Shown here piece after piece: positions 50,501-62,489 of a stretch of DNA of 64,000 bases. The notes under the pieces are model-generated. The model saw only the letters and a list, made by a program, of their open reading frames with translations, was not told where the DNA came from and searched no databases. Within the stretch, counting starts at the first letter, position 1. Every line of letters starts with the position of its first letter. A program made the position numbers and the translations under genes. The DNA is from Bactrocera neohumeralis (Eukaryota; Arthropoda; Insecta; Diptera; Tephritidae): NCBI RefSeq assembly GCF_024586455.1, contig NC_065919.1:7849368-7913367 (forward strand), in the 5' to 3' direction.

Positions 50501-51790
50501 TTCACGGCGGCATTTGTTCTGACCTTTTTGACCCTTAAAAAATGTAAAATTGCTGGTTCAAAGATATGTTTATTGGTTTTGTAATTGTAATCGCCGCTTT
50601 AACGACTTTTTGTTTGGTAATTTGCTTTCGTGTTTCCTTGGTTTCGCGTCTTACTTTTCATATATGCCTTTTCTGAACCTGCGCTTGGCTGTCTTTTTTT
50701 CGCTTCTACTGTTTTGGTTTGTCTTTTCTTTGTATCTTCATGCTTGGTTAATCATAGTCGAATGTTGGTAATATATATTTTTATATGTATTTATATGTAT
50801 GTATATAAGTATATAACGTTAAAGTAATTTCAATTAAAATTTATATTAGCTTCTTTACTTTACTTTGATTTTATTTATATAAATATTAAAAGTATTAAAA
50901 ATAAAAAAAAATAAAACAGGCGCTTCGAAAAATTTGGTGATTTATGTATTTTTGAAGCGGGAAACAGCTCAGCTTATAGATGTGTTAATATATAATAAAT
51001 ATTTCAACAAATAATTTTAAGAAAAATTTAATATAATATAAATAAAAAAACTTTAAAATAAAAATTTAATTCGAAAAACTATTATACTCTGTAGCAAGAT
51101 GTTGCAAGAGTATAAAAATAGTAAAATCAAGTACATAAATTAAAAAGAAAAAGATTGTACGATTTGTGAAAGAAAAAAAATCAATAAAAAAAATTAAACT
51201 AAAAAAAATATTTTAAACTAAACAAAGTATAAAGAATTAAATAACCTAGAACAAGATAGCTGTATTATAATAAAATTAAAGAAAATCAATAAAATTAAAA
51301 AAAAATATAAAATGTTTGAGTTTAAAGAAAAAAATACAATAATAAAGTACAATAGAATAAAATTTTAAATTATATTGAATAAACAAAACAATAAAAAATA
51401 GAATTTAATTAAAAGCGTAATACTATGAAATAAAAAACAAATAAAATAAAATATTAATTAAAATTAATTAGATAAAATAAAATAAAATAAAATGAATTAA
51501 ATAAAGTAAAGTAAAATAAAATCAAATAACATAAAGTAAAGCAATATGCGCATATTTTAGTTGCAATAAAATAAAATGAAAAATTAAAACAATTTAATCA
51601 AATTTAAATAAAATAAAGTACGATAGAAAAAAGGAAAATATAATAAAATTAAATTAAAATGAAGAAGCATAAAAAATATAATAAATATATTAAATAAAAA
51701 TTACAATTTAATTAATTAAACAAAATTAAATAATTAAAATTAAAATTAAATTAAATTTTTTAAATTAATAAACATTTTAATTAAATAAAT
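44561..51790. other. Extremely AT-rich DNA, no gene seen
   Basis: Long T- and A-rich tracts, TATTATTA runs (about 47160-47230 and 47340-47410), TGTATGTA runs and a CACACACA run (49238-49262). Open frames reach 96 codons but consist mainly of Phe/Leu/Tyr/Lys/Asn codons. I see no tRNA, no transposase and no exon with protein-like composition. It could be intergenic or part of a very long 3' UTR of the - strand gene ending at 57829; the sequence alone does not decide. Confidence 0.5.
51084..51113. repeat. Short imperfect palindrome
   Basis: ATACTCTGTAGCAA and TTGCAAGAGTAT pair around a short centre. It resembles a short motif that recurs near repeats in fly genomes; only one copy is seen here. 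Confidence 0.5.
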
Positions 51791-52336
51791 TACAATTTGA
51801 AATTAAAAATTTAAATATTAAATCGTAATTTAATTAATTTAAATGTTAATTAATTTTATAAACATTTAAAGTTAAAAAATTAATTTAATAAACATTTAAT
51901 TGATTAATTTAATAAACATTTAAATTAATTAAATTACGATTTAATTTTAAAAAATTAGTTTAATAAACATTTAAAATAATTAAATTACAATTTGAAATTA
52001 AAAATTTAAAAATTAAATCGTAATTTAATTAACTTAAATGTTAATTAATTTAAAAAATTACATTGTAATTTTTAAATTTAATTTATTAATTTTAAATTTT
52101 TCTAATTTTATTTAAATCAAAAAAAATTTAATTTAATTGTAATTTTTTAAATTTAATTTGGTTTATTTTATTTCTTTTTTTAATTTTTTTAATTAAAAAA
52201 ATTAAACAATTCTGCTACTGAATTTAAATTAAATAAAATAGTATTAAATTCAAAAAAAAAAAATTTTTAATTAAAAAAAATTAAACAATTCTGCTACTGA
52301 ATTTAAATTAAATAAAATAGTATGAAATTCAAAAAA
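51791..52336. repeat. AT-rich direct repeats (about 70-bp and 79-bp units)
   Basis: A block of about 70 bp beginning TACAATTTGAAATT at 51791 recurs at 51986, nearly unchanged. A second block with CAATTCTGCTACTGAATTTA recurs with a 79-bp period (about 52200 and 52285). Between them, AATAAACATTTAA-type phrases repeat several times at 51880-51975. Confidence 0.8.
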
Positions 52337-54864
52337 ATAATAAAATAACATAAAAACATGTTTACTTCAAAATGTTGCCACAAATACGCGTGTTCTTTTC
52401 TGTATTGCTTGCCACCGAAACGAGCACTGTGCCGCATGCCACTATTATATTTAACGGTGAATATATTTATGCCATCTTGTGTCTGCTTAACAGTTACGCT
52501 GTCATTAACAGTTATTATTTAACTGTTATTTTATAATTACCACTAAATTACTACTTTGATATATACTAAACACTTACCGATTTTATAATTTTTATGCGTA
52601 AAATACTTGTCTCAATTTGTCATTGATTTTAGTTAAAATGACACACTTACATATGCAACATTTAAAAGTGTACATTTATGAATAACAATTGAATTATGAC
52701 ATTTTAGTATGGGTTTCACGCTATCATATAAATTTCTGCATACACGCTATTGCTAAAATTTCGAAAATAATAACGGCTTACTCTCGAAAAATTTCACGCT
52801 TAACTAGTTTTTAAATATGTTTACAAACACTCGTACTTGTATGTATGTTTTGTTTTGTGTTTTTTTTCATAATAATAATTACTTTTAGAGTTTGGAAAAA
52901 AGGCGCAATGTATGATATGCATTTAGTAGTCAGTTGACTTCTTCGGCGACGCGAGCGGTCGTGGAAAAAGACTTTGTCTCATAGCTAATTAGTTAGTAGT
53001 ATCTGTTATTACAACTATTACTTTTATTTATTAATTATGAATAACCGTTATCAATTCACCGTTACATACTTAGGTGTGTATGCAGCACAAGTGGCCGTTT
53101 GGTTGCTTCATATCGAAACGCTGCAAATCACCAAAATTTCTAGCCGTACAACAAAAACAAATAAACTAAGTTAAACTATAATTAAGCTTTTGAAATACAT
53201 ATTAACAAAATATTATTGGACGGAATATGCATATGCCGACTAATATGTATACAAACTATTTACTTGCATGTATATATGTGTGTATGTATGAGTAGCTTGA
53301 TTTATTTGCGTATATGCAACTTGCATTTTGTTGTAATATTTTTTTGCATAATTTCTTTGAAGTTTTATTGCCAGTTCAAACTGAATTAAATACCGCTAAC
53401 GGTAAAGCTAAAACCATAATTTCGCTTAGTGCGAGTTCTCTACACTTTTTTGTTTAAATGTATAGCGTTTACGGTAATTTATGCTGATATTTTTGTATAA
53501 GTTTGTATGCTCATATTTAGGTAGGTATGTTTGCAAGATAACACTATATATGTATATGTACATATATATATATATATATGTATGTTAGTATATAAGTTTT
53601 GATATAATTTTAACCATTTGAATTTGCTTTGGTATGTCTAGTACTAAACTAAGAAACAGTAAATTATATAATAGATCAATTAATTAATACAAAAAATTGC
53701 AATAAATGTTATATAATATATATAGATATAATATATATTTAATTTTTGTTTAACGCTTTTTGTTTGTTTTAGTAAGGACAACTTTGGTAATGAAAAACAC
53801 ATAAAAATTCTACTTTAAAAATACTTTTTTTTTGTTGTTTTTTAGTTTGTAACTTAAGAATGTTTTGAAAATTAGTATGCACAAATATACATATTACACT
53901 TGTTTATATATGCCTTTCATATATTATGAATGCGTATATATGTATGCTTATATATGCGGTACATTTTTATATCAACATCGTCTAAAACAACATTACAAAT
54001 AATCAGCATTATCATCAGCAGCATTATTTGCATTCGATTAGCAATATATATATGTATGTATATGATGTATGTAATTATATATGCAATGCATCAACGCTTG
54101 ATTTGATATAGATTTGCGCTGGCAAATAAGGTCGTGTTCACAATGGCGTAGTTTTGGGAGAGATGCGGCGAGTAAGTTAGGTTTGCGGTTGAAGAAAAAT
54201 TATGTTAAAAAATTTTGAAATTTTTAATTTTGCTACATACAAAATACAATTATATTTTGAAAAAAGTTGTTTTAGCTTGCGTTTGAGTTTAATATGTTAA
54301 CATTTTATAAATTTGATCAAAGTTTTTAAATAAGTTTTAATATTTTTTTTCTTAATTTTTAAAATAATTTTGTAAAACAATTTTTAAATAACTTTGAAAC
54401 ATCTTTAAACATTTTTTTGGTATTACTAAAACGATATTTTAATAATTATTAATATTTTAAAAATATTTAAGATTTTATAACAAAATTTAAATAATAATAT
54501 TTAAAAGAATAGTTATTGAAATATTGTAATTAATATATAGTAAAATATTTTTTTTATATTAAATATTTTTAAAATATTATTAATTATTAATAACAATATT
54601 TTAATAATTATTAATAATTTAGAAATACTTAATATAAACCTTAATTTATTATTTAAAAAAAAATTTCAATAATTATTATTATTATAAAAACATTTAAATA
54701 ATAATTAATTATTTTAAAATAATATTTTTTATAAATTTTAAATAATTTTGTAAGTAATGTTTTAAAAATACTAAAAAATTATTAAACAAAAAATTAAAAA
54801 ATATTTCAAAATTATTAAAAACATTATTAAAAAAAATATTATTGATATGAAAAAAAAAATTATT
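52337..54864. other. AT-rich DNA, no gene seen
   Basis: The stretch 52370-53450 is less extreme in composition but has no coding signal. A TA run lies at about 53563-53580, and further T- and A-tracts follow. Confidence 0.5.
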
Positions 54865-55125
54865 AAAAATTATATAAAGCTATTAGGAAATTAAAAAATT
54901 TCAAAATACTTTTAAATAAATTTTTGTAAAATTATATAAAACTACTAAGAAATGAAAAAAATTTCAAAATATTTTTAAATAAATTTTTTTTAAATTATTT
55001 AAAGCTATTAAGAAAATAAAAAAATTTCGAAATATTTTTAAATATATGTATATATTTTTTTTAATTATATAAAACTATTAAGAAATTAAAAAAATTTCAA
55101 AATATTTTTAAATAATTTTAAAGTA
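54865..55125. repeat. Four-copy tandem repeat, period about 62-70 bp
   Basis: The phrase TATTAAGAAAT..AAAAAATTTC(A/G)AAATA(T/C)TTTTAAATA occurs four times, with copies at about 54881, 54943, 55005 and 55075. The third to fourth spacing is longer because of a TATGTATATA insertion. Confidence 0.8.
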
Positions 55126-57828
55126 TTTCTTTGTAATTTTTAAATGTTTTTAAATAATTTTCTAATAAACCTTTCTATTTCCCAGTTTCTTCGACCATTG
55201 CGTGCCACAACTCATGTTGCTACGAGTCAATTGACCTTTCTTTTTTGTTGCATATTGTTCTCTAATTCACTCTATTTCACATGCTTGCCTAGATTTCATC
55301 TACGGCTCTCTCTACCTATTTGCTTTACGCTTCATTTAATTATTTATTATTATTTTTATTTTTACTTACATCAGTATAAACTTTTACACTACGCAAGATG
55401 ATATGTCATGATATATATATTTTTTTAAATTAAAATTTACGCCATTTGTAATTCCCGTTATTTTTTTTATTTAACTGTATACTTGCGTATTTATGCATGC
55501 TTTTGCATTTATGTTTGCTTTAACTGCTGTCATAAATTTAGGTTTTGGTTTCAGTTTTCAGTCACGATTACTTTATCCAATGTACATATATTTGTATGTT
55601 TGTGTATGTCGCCTTCGCTTTCATTGCTAGCTGTCAGCTGCGATTTTCACCTGTCAGTTAGTGGTAGCTGTATCTAGTTGCTGTTGTTGTTTTTGTTTAT
55701 TTTTTATAAATTGGGCGGAAGTTAGTTTTTAATAAGTATATGTGTATGTAAGTAGTTGTTTTATAGTCCTAGAAGAAAATCGCTATGTTTGCTTTGTTCT
55801 GTAGTCTGCAGCCAGGTTGCATAAAAGTTTTGGTTATGAATAACGGCTAAAGTGGTAGAAAAGCGTTTGTTTTGTAAAGTATAAGTAGTATACAAGTTTC
55901 GTTTTCCGTTTAGTTAGTATGTTAGCTCATTGTTCGATATCCGCATATATTGTGTTGTTTTTTGTTTCTATTGGGTCATTTCGTTACTTTTTTATCATTC
56001 AGCTGCCAGCATCACGCTTACTATCTGCTGAACTGCGACTAATTTCAGCGCAGTCTACTCTCAAGCCTTAATGGCGTTCAGACAGCGCCTTAATTTAGTC
56101 AATTAGCAAACTGTCAGCAGTCATACCTATTTTCGGCCGCTTTAAGTGTTGTTCGTAAGCACTTAATATTCGGCTCGTACGCTACTCTGTTGCTTGATTT
56201 AAACAGGCTTTGTTATGTATATTTTTGTTTAGAAAATCAATAATTTTGTGTTTTTTTTTTAGTTTTACTTAAGCAATTCGGAAACCTTATGATTTGTTGG
56301 TAGTTTCATTTGTTTTTCATTTTTTCATTGTTAAATGTCATTTTTTTGTATTTATTTATGTCTCATGTAGCCTACTTTTTGTTATTGTTTTTCTTATTAT
56401 TTTTTTGCCTATTGTTTATTTGTAACTCTAACTCTAGTTTGCTTTTTATCAAAATTTCTACATGCTTTACTGCAATTATGCGCACTACTCAGCAGTTTCT
56501 GTATTTTTTTCCAATAATTATTCCATCGTGTTTTTATGGCAATAATAAAGGTTATAATTTTATAGCTCAATGCATTTAAAAATTTATGATATTTGGGATT
56601 CTCCAATTTGTTTTGTTTTTGCAATTTGTTATTTTTTACTTTTGTAATAATTTTTAATAATTATGTTTTTTTTATATATAATTCTAGAAAGAGAGCTATG
56701 TAAAGGGCACATTCGGTTAAGCTATAAATAGTTCTTTATTATTTATGTACTTTTAATTTAATTTTCTTTTATGACAATAAGTTTTTAGTACATATTTCTA
56801 TATCTTTATGATTAAAGTCAATTTTCGTATTTTAATTATACAATTATTTTTGGTTATTGTTAGCAATAAAATGCATTTAAATTTAAAAATATCTCAAAAA
56901 ATTGCATATATTCTTTTTAAGAAGAGACAAAATAAGCAATTGATGTCTAATATTATCAATTCCTTTTGAGAAAATAAATTTTTGGATTTGAAAATTAAAA
57001 ATTAATATTTTAAAAATTTGAATATTATTAGAGGTGCAAGTATTGAAAAAAATAAAAAAATTTTTTTGTAGTAAACTTGGCAAAAATAAAAAAAAATTTA
57101 ATAAATTACAAAAATTACAAAAAATTAAAAAAAAAAATAATTTAAAAAGTATTTTTAATAATTAAAAAAAAAACGCATATATAGTATATATTAAATAATA
57201 AAAAAAAAAAAATAATTAAAAAAAATTAACAGTTTTGCAATTAAAAAAATATTATATTTAAAAAAAATTATTAAAAAGTTCATAAAAATTACAGAAAATA
57301 TTTAAATTTTAAAAAATTGCAAATGACTTTTACTTAGTGTTTTCATACAGATATTTCTTTGAAATTGCTTTAATTTTTTTAACTGTCATATGTTTCCAAA
57401 TTGTACTACACTATGCACACACACATAGCAGTTTAGTACATATGTATGTGTTTGTAAGTATTTTACTATTTACTATCATATCTCATTTATGTATAATTAC
57501 TTATATTTGGTATGCTTTTCTTAGATATTTTCTAAATATGCTGTTTTCCTCCACGCGCGTGGCATGACAAGTCTGTTGCCTGCTGCGCTTCGTACGCTTG
57601 TTACACTTACACTCTCGCTTTAGCCCCTGTTGCATGCTGTATAAACTCAAACTGTCACTGATTTTCATGCAATTGGTTGTATTTGTTGCTAGTGTTACTG
57701 TTGTTGCTGTTTCTTTTACTCCCACAGGCAAGCTTGGTGAACGTATTTTACGCTTGTTGTTATTGTTGTTGTTGCATTTATCGGCATTTACACTAGTAAC
57801 TGTAGTTGCCATCGATGATGTTGTCGTA
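55126..57828. other. AT-rich DNA; probable 3' UTR of the - strand gene at least near 57828
   Basis: No coding signal. The sequence just left of 57829 is downstream of the last stop of the Gln-rich exon and so is expected to be its 3' UTR. How far it runs cannot be told from sequence. Confidence 0.45.
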
Positions 57829-58294
57829 CTATGCCGCGATATGTGTTGTTGCCGGCAAAACGTAGGAGTAGATGCCAGCTGCCGCTGCCGCTCCTGGCGT
57901 GGCACCCGAAATCAGTGTTGTTGGTATGTGATGGGTGGCGGCTAATGTGGCGGCGGCAGCTGCTGCGTAATGTTGTTGTTGCTGCTGCTGCTGGTGTTGT
58001 TGGTGGTGGTGGTGGTGATTAAGATGCGTTGAAAGAGTCGCTGCGTTTGTTTGTTGCTGTTGTTGTTGCTGCTGTTGGTAGTGCGTTGTATAATGCTGAT
58101 GTTGTTGCGTTTGTTGCTGCTGCTGCTGCAGTTGTTGTTGTTGTTGTTGCTGCTGCTGCTGCTGTTGATGCTGATGTGCTGCCGCTGCTGTTGTAACGGG
58201 TCAAGTCGGTGTTGTCATTAAAAATTGATGATGTTGCAAGTCGCGTTCGGCCTTTTTATTCAATAAATCATGCCTTGATTCCATACCCGCTCCT
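57829..58294 (-). CDS. Last coding exon of a Gln/His/Ala-rich protein with an in-frame TGA; possible couch potato
   Basis: A good acceptor (TTTCATTTTACAG, AG at 58295-58296) opens an exon in which only one frame is open: it encodes GAGMESRHDLLNKKAERD, LQHHQFLMTTPT, then TGA at 58201-58203 followed by C. The same frame stays open for 123 codons to TAG at 57829-57831. The extension starts PVTTAAAA, has runs of 12, 6, 9 and 7 Gln, five His, blocks of Ala, and ends in non-repetitive sequence (ISGATPG, GIYSYVLPATTHIAA). Either the gene stops at TGA or the stop is read through; an assembly or sequencing error is the third option. Earlier exons must lie to the right of 58294, none identified up to 64000. 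Long Gln/His/Ala runs and nearness to heartless suggest the RNA-binding gene couch potato; no RRM is in the window, so this is a guess. Confidence 0.6.
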
Positions 58295-58296
58295 CT

Positions 58297-59599
58297 GTAA
58301 AATGAAATGGTGTCGATTTAAAACCAAATGCTAGTGGAATATTTTCTATTATTTATAAGCAATTTTGTAGTTAGACTGTGTGTGTTAGTAGAGCTTTTGA
58401 AGCGCTAAGCTGGAACTATGTACAGTTATATGTGGAGTTGAATTTTTGAATTATTAATATATTATTATAAATACGTAGATATATATATATATATTTATGC
58501 CAATATAAGTAGATATAGGAACTAAAAAAAATAATAATAACAAAGCTTTTTTCGCAATATGTGCTTTTATGGTGAGTTTTTGCTAATATTTATATGCTTT
58601 GCGCCATATTTTATACCACATGCAAGCTTTATATATAAATATTGTCTTATAAAAAATATAATTTTAGTGAAAATTTATTAAACTTATTAAAAAGAAGATT
58701 TGGTTCTTTTTATGAATATCGATATATGTATGTATGCGTCTTGAATACTAAATCACTTAATAAAGAAGTATTACAAGTATCTGTAAAAAAGTTTCTGAGA
58801 CGAACAAGCAAGGGAACGCGAACATATTCAAAGCTAGTTCATAACAGCCGATGGACTTTATAAGAATCTTTATTAAAGCAGAAATGCTATCTAAAGTTCA
58901 TGCCTAACAAGTACCGATTACTCTTACAGGCAAGCTTTTTATCTTTGTAGGTAGTTGGGATAGATTAACTTTTATTCCACACCATACTATATTATTATAT
59001 TATAAAAATTTCTTTATAACATTTAGTGCTCATTAGCATTAAATCTTATTTTTCTAATTTTCAACAAGTTTTTAAAAGCGTTTTGAAAGCGCTTATTATA
59101 ATTATTGAATCAACTCTTGAAAAAAGCTTTATGAAAGTCAATTAGAAAGCTCTATATTTTCGAAAGTGAGTCGGCGAGTTTTCTTTTTAGATTTTCTGTT
59201 ACAAAATATCTTAAGAATTATATAAATTCTGTAATATTTCTAAAAATCTTCTTATTCATGGTTGTAATTTATTAAGCTTGTGCCAATAACGACGTTGACC
59301 TATTTCGTTCATTTATGCTATTTTAGATTTTTTTTTTCAATATTTCAGAGTACATATTTTTACTCTCTACCGACTATGAAGTGAGCGTTAAAATACATTT
59401 TCACGAAATGGGCAGCACTTTGTATTATTAGTGTATTTTTAGTGAAAAGCTAATAGTAAGTGCTATTTCCAACATTATATGGGTGGTGTAAAGTTCACAA
59501 AGTGAGCCATCAGTGCAATATGTGAAAAACGTAGACAAGCAGAACAACAACGCAGGTGGTTATGTGCTAATGAGTGCCTGTTACCCAGTAGGAAAATAT
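58297..59599 (-). other. Probable intron of the Gln-rich gene, no other feature
   Basis: Follows directly upstream of a strong 3' splice site with a pyrimidine-rich tract at 58297-58315 (- strand). AT-rich, short frames only. Confidence 0.45.
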
Positions 59600-60910
59600 T
59601 AATAACAAGTAAGAGCTAAGTTTGGGTACAACCGAACATTCCATATTCTTGCAACTTTCAGGGATTAAAGCCGCCATGAGAGTACCTTTAGGTACATACG
59701 GCTTGTTAGTTATATTTGGTCTAGGGCGAGTTTTCACCCGAATTTATTCATTCAAAGCACAAATATGCACCGATATAAGAAAAACAGGATCTCACATATT
59801 GACCGCAATGTGCGGTATAAAGTCACCCCGAAGTTCGAACATCCTTTTGTTAAGTATATGGGGGCCAAGGGAAGTATTGATCCGATTCGACCCATTTTTG
59901 ACACACAGACTACTATCAGGACCGTATTCTTTCTGAATTTAATTTATATATCTCACACATTGACCAATATTTTCAATCAAAAGTCAACTGTAAGTACTGG
60001 GATCCAAATATTCGGTACCTAGGGGCTTGGACAGTTTTAGTTGTATTTGAACAATTTTGGTCATAAGGTTCCATATACTAAATGAATTATTGGTGCAAAG
60101 TTTTATCCCGTTATATTAAGGGACTACACCAGAGTAACGCATGAAAAATTATACGATTTTCTTGAATTTTTTTAAAAGAAAGTACTCGACCGAATGTTTC
60201 GAAGTTCATTGCACATAAAAAGGTATATTTTCAGCTAGATTTTAAGATTTTTTTTAACAAAAATGTTGAAAAATAACGGAGTTGTGTGCTGTCTTCGGAG
60301 GTGCAAAAAACAAAGGGTCCCAACTGCTGACATGATTTCTACCGAATGAGTTGCAGAGGGAAAAAAATTCAAAAAGGTTATTGAAGTTGAAGGTAATTCC
60401 TATCAAAAATTAAGAAAAATTCGTTTTTGAGGCTAAAAATGGTAGTTTTTTATGCCATATTGACAATTTACAACCAATCAAAAAGATCGTAGGTCATTGT
60501 ATAGTAAATGTAGACAACAATACTCAGTTTTAATTTAAAGTCAGGATGTCAGCTCCTTAATATCTTCCTGATTGTTGTACTGGAAAGTGAACGAACGAAC
60601 GAATCGAGGGAACTTAGAACGGTGTTATATGGGAAGAAGGCGTGGCTGTAGAATTTGAGAATAATGTCCCGCAGCAAATTTGGTTGCAATCGGTTGAGCG
60701 TATCTCGAGATATGTGATTTCACATAAAAGTGGGCGGTGCCACGCCAAACGTCAATTTTTGACACCGGCTTTGCTGTAATGATTTTCGATTAGAAAACTT
60801 AGTTTGCATAATTAGTCAACATTTTCTAACAACCATGTAACATTATTTGGGTTTTCGTTACCTCAACCGTCAAACCGAAATTCAACAAAATTTCCTACAG
60901 GGTATGCGCA
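59600..60910. repeat. Dispersed fly repeat with an apparent insertion at 60120-60556
   Basis: Opens with AAGAGCTAAGTTTGGGTACAACCGAACATT-type sequence (about 59608-59640), typical of a repeat widespread in tephritid-like genomes. The stretch 60025-60115 matches 30540-30670. After an unrelated 437-bp stretch the characteristic block TTATATGGGAAGAAGGCGTGG (about 60625-60645) and GTGGGCGGTGCCACGCC (about 60730-60748) resume. No functional frame. Confidence 0.6.
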
Positions 60911-62487
60911 TATAACTTTATGCAGCTTTTTGCATGTATGCCACTTAAACTATTAAACTTGTTTATCGTAATTCGCGCTATCGCTGAGTAAGCACTCCGG
61001 TCTCACCCCGCGCTTGGCCAAAGTTTCACCTTTTGCGCAAATTGATTGCGACACCCAAGGGACGAGGGCGCTGCCGCCATGCCAATATGGTAGCGAAATA
61101 TGTATGTACATACGTCTATTTGCACGAGTAATGCTGGAAATTTTACTGTCTAGCGGTTTTCTACACTTTGCACTTTTTACTTTTTTCACAAGCGGCAAGC
61201 TGCATACACACTAACTTAAACACTATACATTTTCCACACGCCTCAGCGTTAAATCTATGGTATGTGTGGCATGTGTATGTGTGTTTGTGAACTGTTGGTT
61301 TGTGGTGAAACCACAATCATAACAATTGAGCGCCGCTGTGGCCGAACCCAGAAGGGTTAACTGCCGCCATGAATATATGTCTGCACATACATACATATGT
61401 GTGCATGTATGTATGGGTGTGTGGCAATATAGCGCAGGCGACGAGGCGCTGCTAAGTCAGCTAAGAATCTATCGGTGTAAATGCAAACAAACGCGCGTGC
61501 GGCAAAAGGTATGGGGCGCACAAACTTGCTGCATTTTTTATAAACTTTTTGTGCAAATTGAAAAACAAATTTATATGGTACCTACTTTGGTATTTTAAAA
61601 ACGTATCAAACATAAAATAGCGGTAAAGTGGTAAAATGCTTGTAAATGCGTGTGCACACTACAGGTTAACGCTGTTGGCCATTAGCGGCGTTTCTTTAGT
61701 GCACACATATACTAGTTGCTCGGTGTTATTTGTATTAAGTGCATACTTTCAGGCGTTGCAGCGTCGTTATTTTTATTTTATTTTATCTGTGTGTATTTAT
61801 TTAACGCCATAAAGGAATTGCTCGCATTTACGTTTCGACTTAGTGCCGATGGTTATGAGCGTAGCGTTTGGTTCGCTCTACCTCTGCGTAGCGAATTTAA
61901 ATCAGCAGACGTTGCAGAGGCAAATTAGTGAGGTGGTAGGTGTGCGGCACATTAGCATTCCAATTACTTGCGTTACCGAGGACTTTAGGTGTAGTTGCAA
62001 AGTCAAGCGTTGGAAGAAATATGGTTGAATAAGGGAATGTTTTTGTTTTAGAAATTTGCTTTTTGAAAAGGAATGGAAAAACGTGTACATGGAACATTTT
62101 TCAAAAATATAATTTTTTGTTTTGCTTTTTTAATTCCGATTTCACATTAGACCTACTATGTAAGTACTTTTTGGTACAAAAAACGCCTGCGACAATTAAC
62201 TCAATAATAGCATCATCTGTGTCCTTTTCAGAGATATTTTTTTCGCAGTGTATTACGTTTCTGGTTGCAATCGAATAATGAAGCCCAGAAAGCATAAAGA
62301 CATCGTCGATATTTTGGGTAACAGCAAAGAATGCTTCGTTGAAATAAGGCGACTAAATTACGCACGAGAATCAAGTAAAATACAAAGTACGAAGCCAGGC
62401 ATTTTTGGATTTCATAAAGGTTTCCAAAATCCGTTTAATGTGTTGAACACAGTGAGGAATATTGTGAAAGACAATATCCATGGATAA
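60911..62487. other. Probable intron sequence, no gene supported
   Basis: The stretch 60950-61950 is GC-richer, with overlapping short frames. A 69-codon + frame from ATG 62278 to stop 62487 (MKPRKHKDIVDILGNSKECF at its start) looks protein-like in composition but has no family I recognise; it ends right at the mariner insertion and may be a fragment of another old element. Confidence 0.4.
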
Positions 62488-62489
62488 TA

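Noticed and set aside
49663..50827. Phe/Leu/Tyr-rich frames resembling membrane proteins
   Set aside because: Explained by T-rich sequence (TTT, TTG, TAT codons); no charged loops or family motifs.
58019..58204. Ser/Thr/Ala-rich frame as the true reading of the Gln-rich exon
   Set aside because: A TAA about 50 nt upstream in this frame blocks connection to the acceptor at 58295-58296, and it ends before the protein-like part of the exon.
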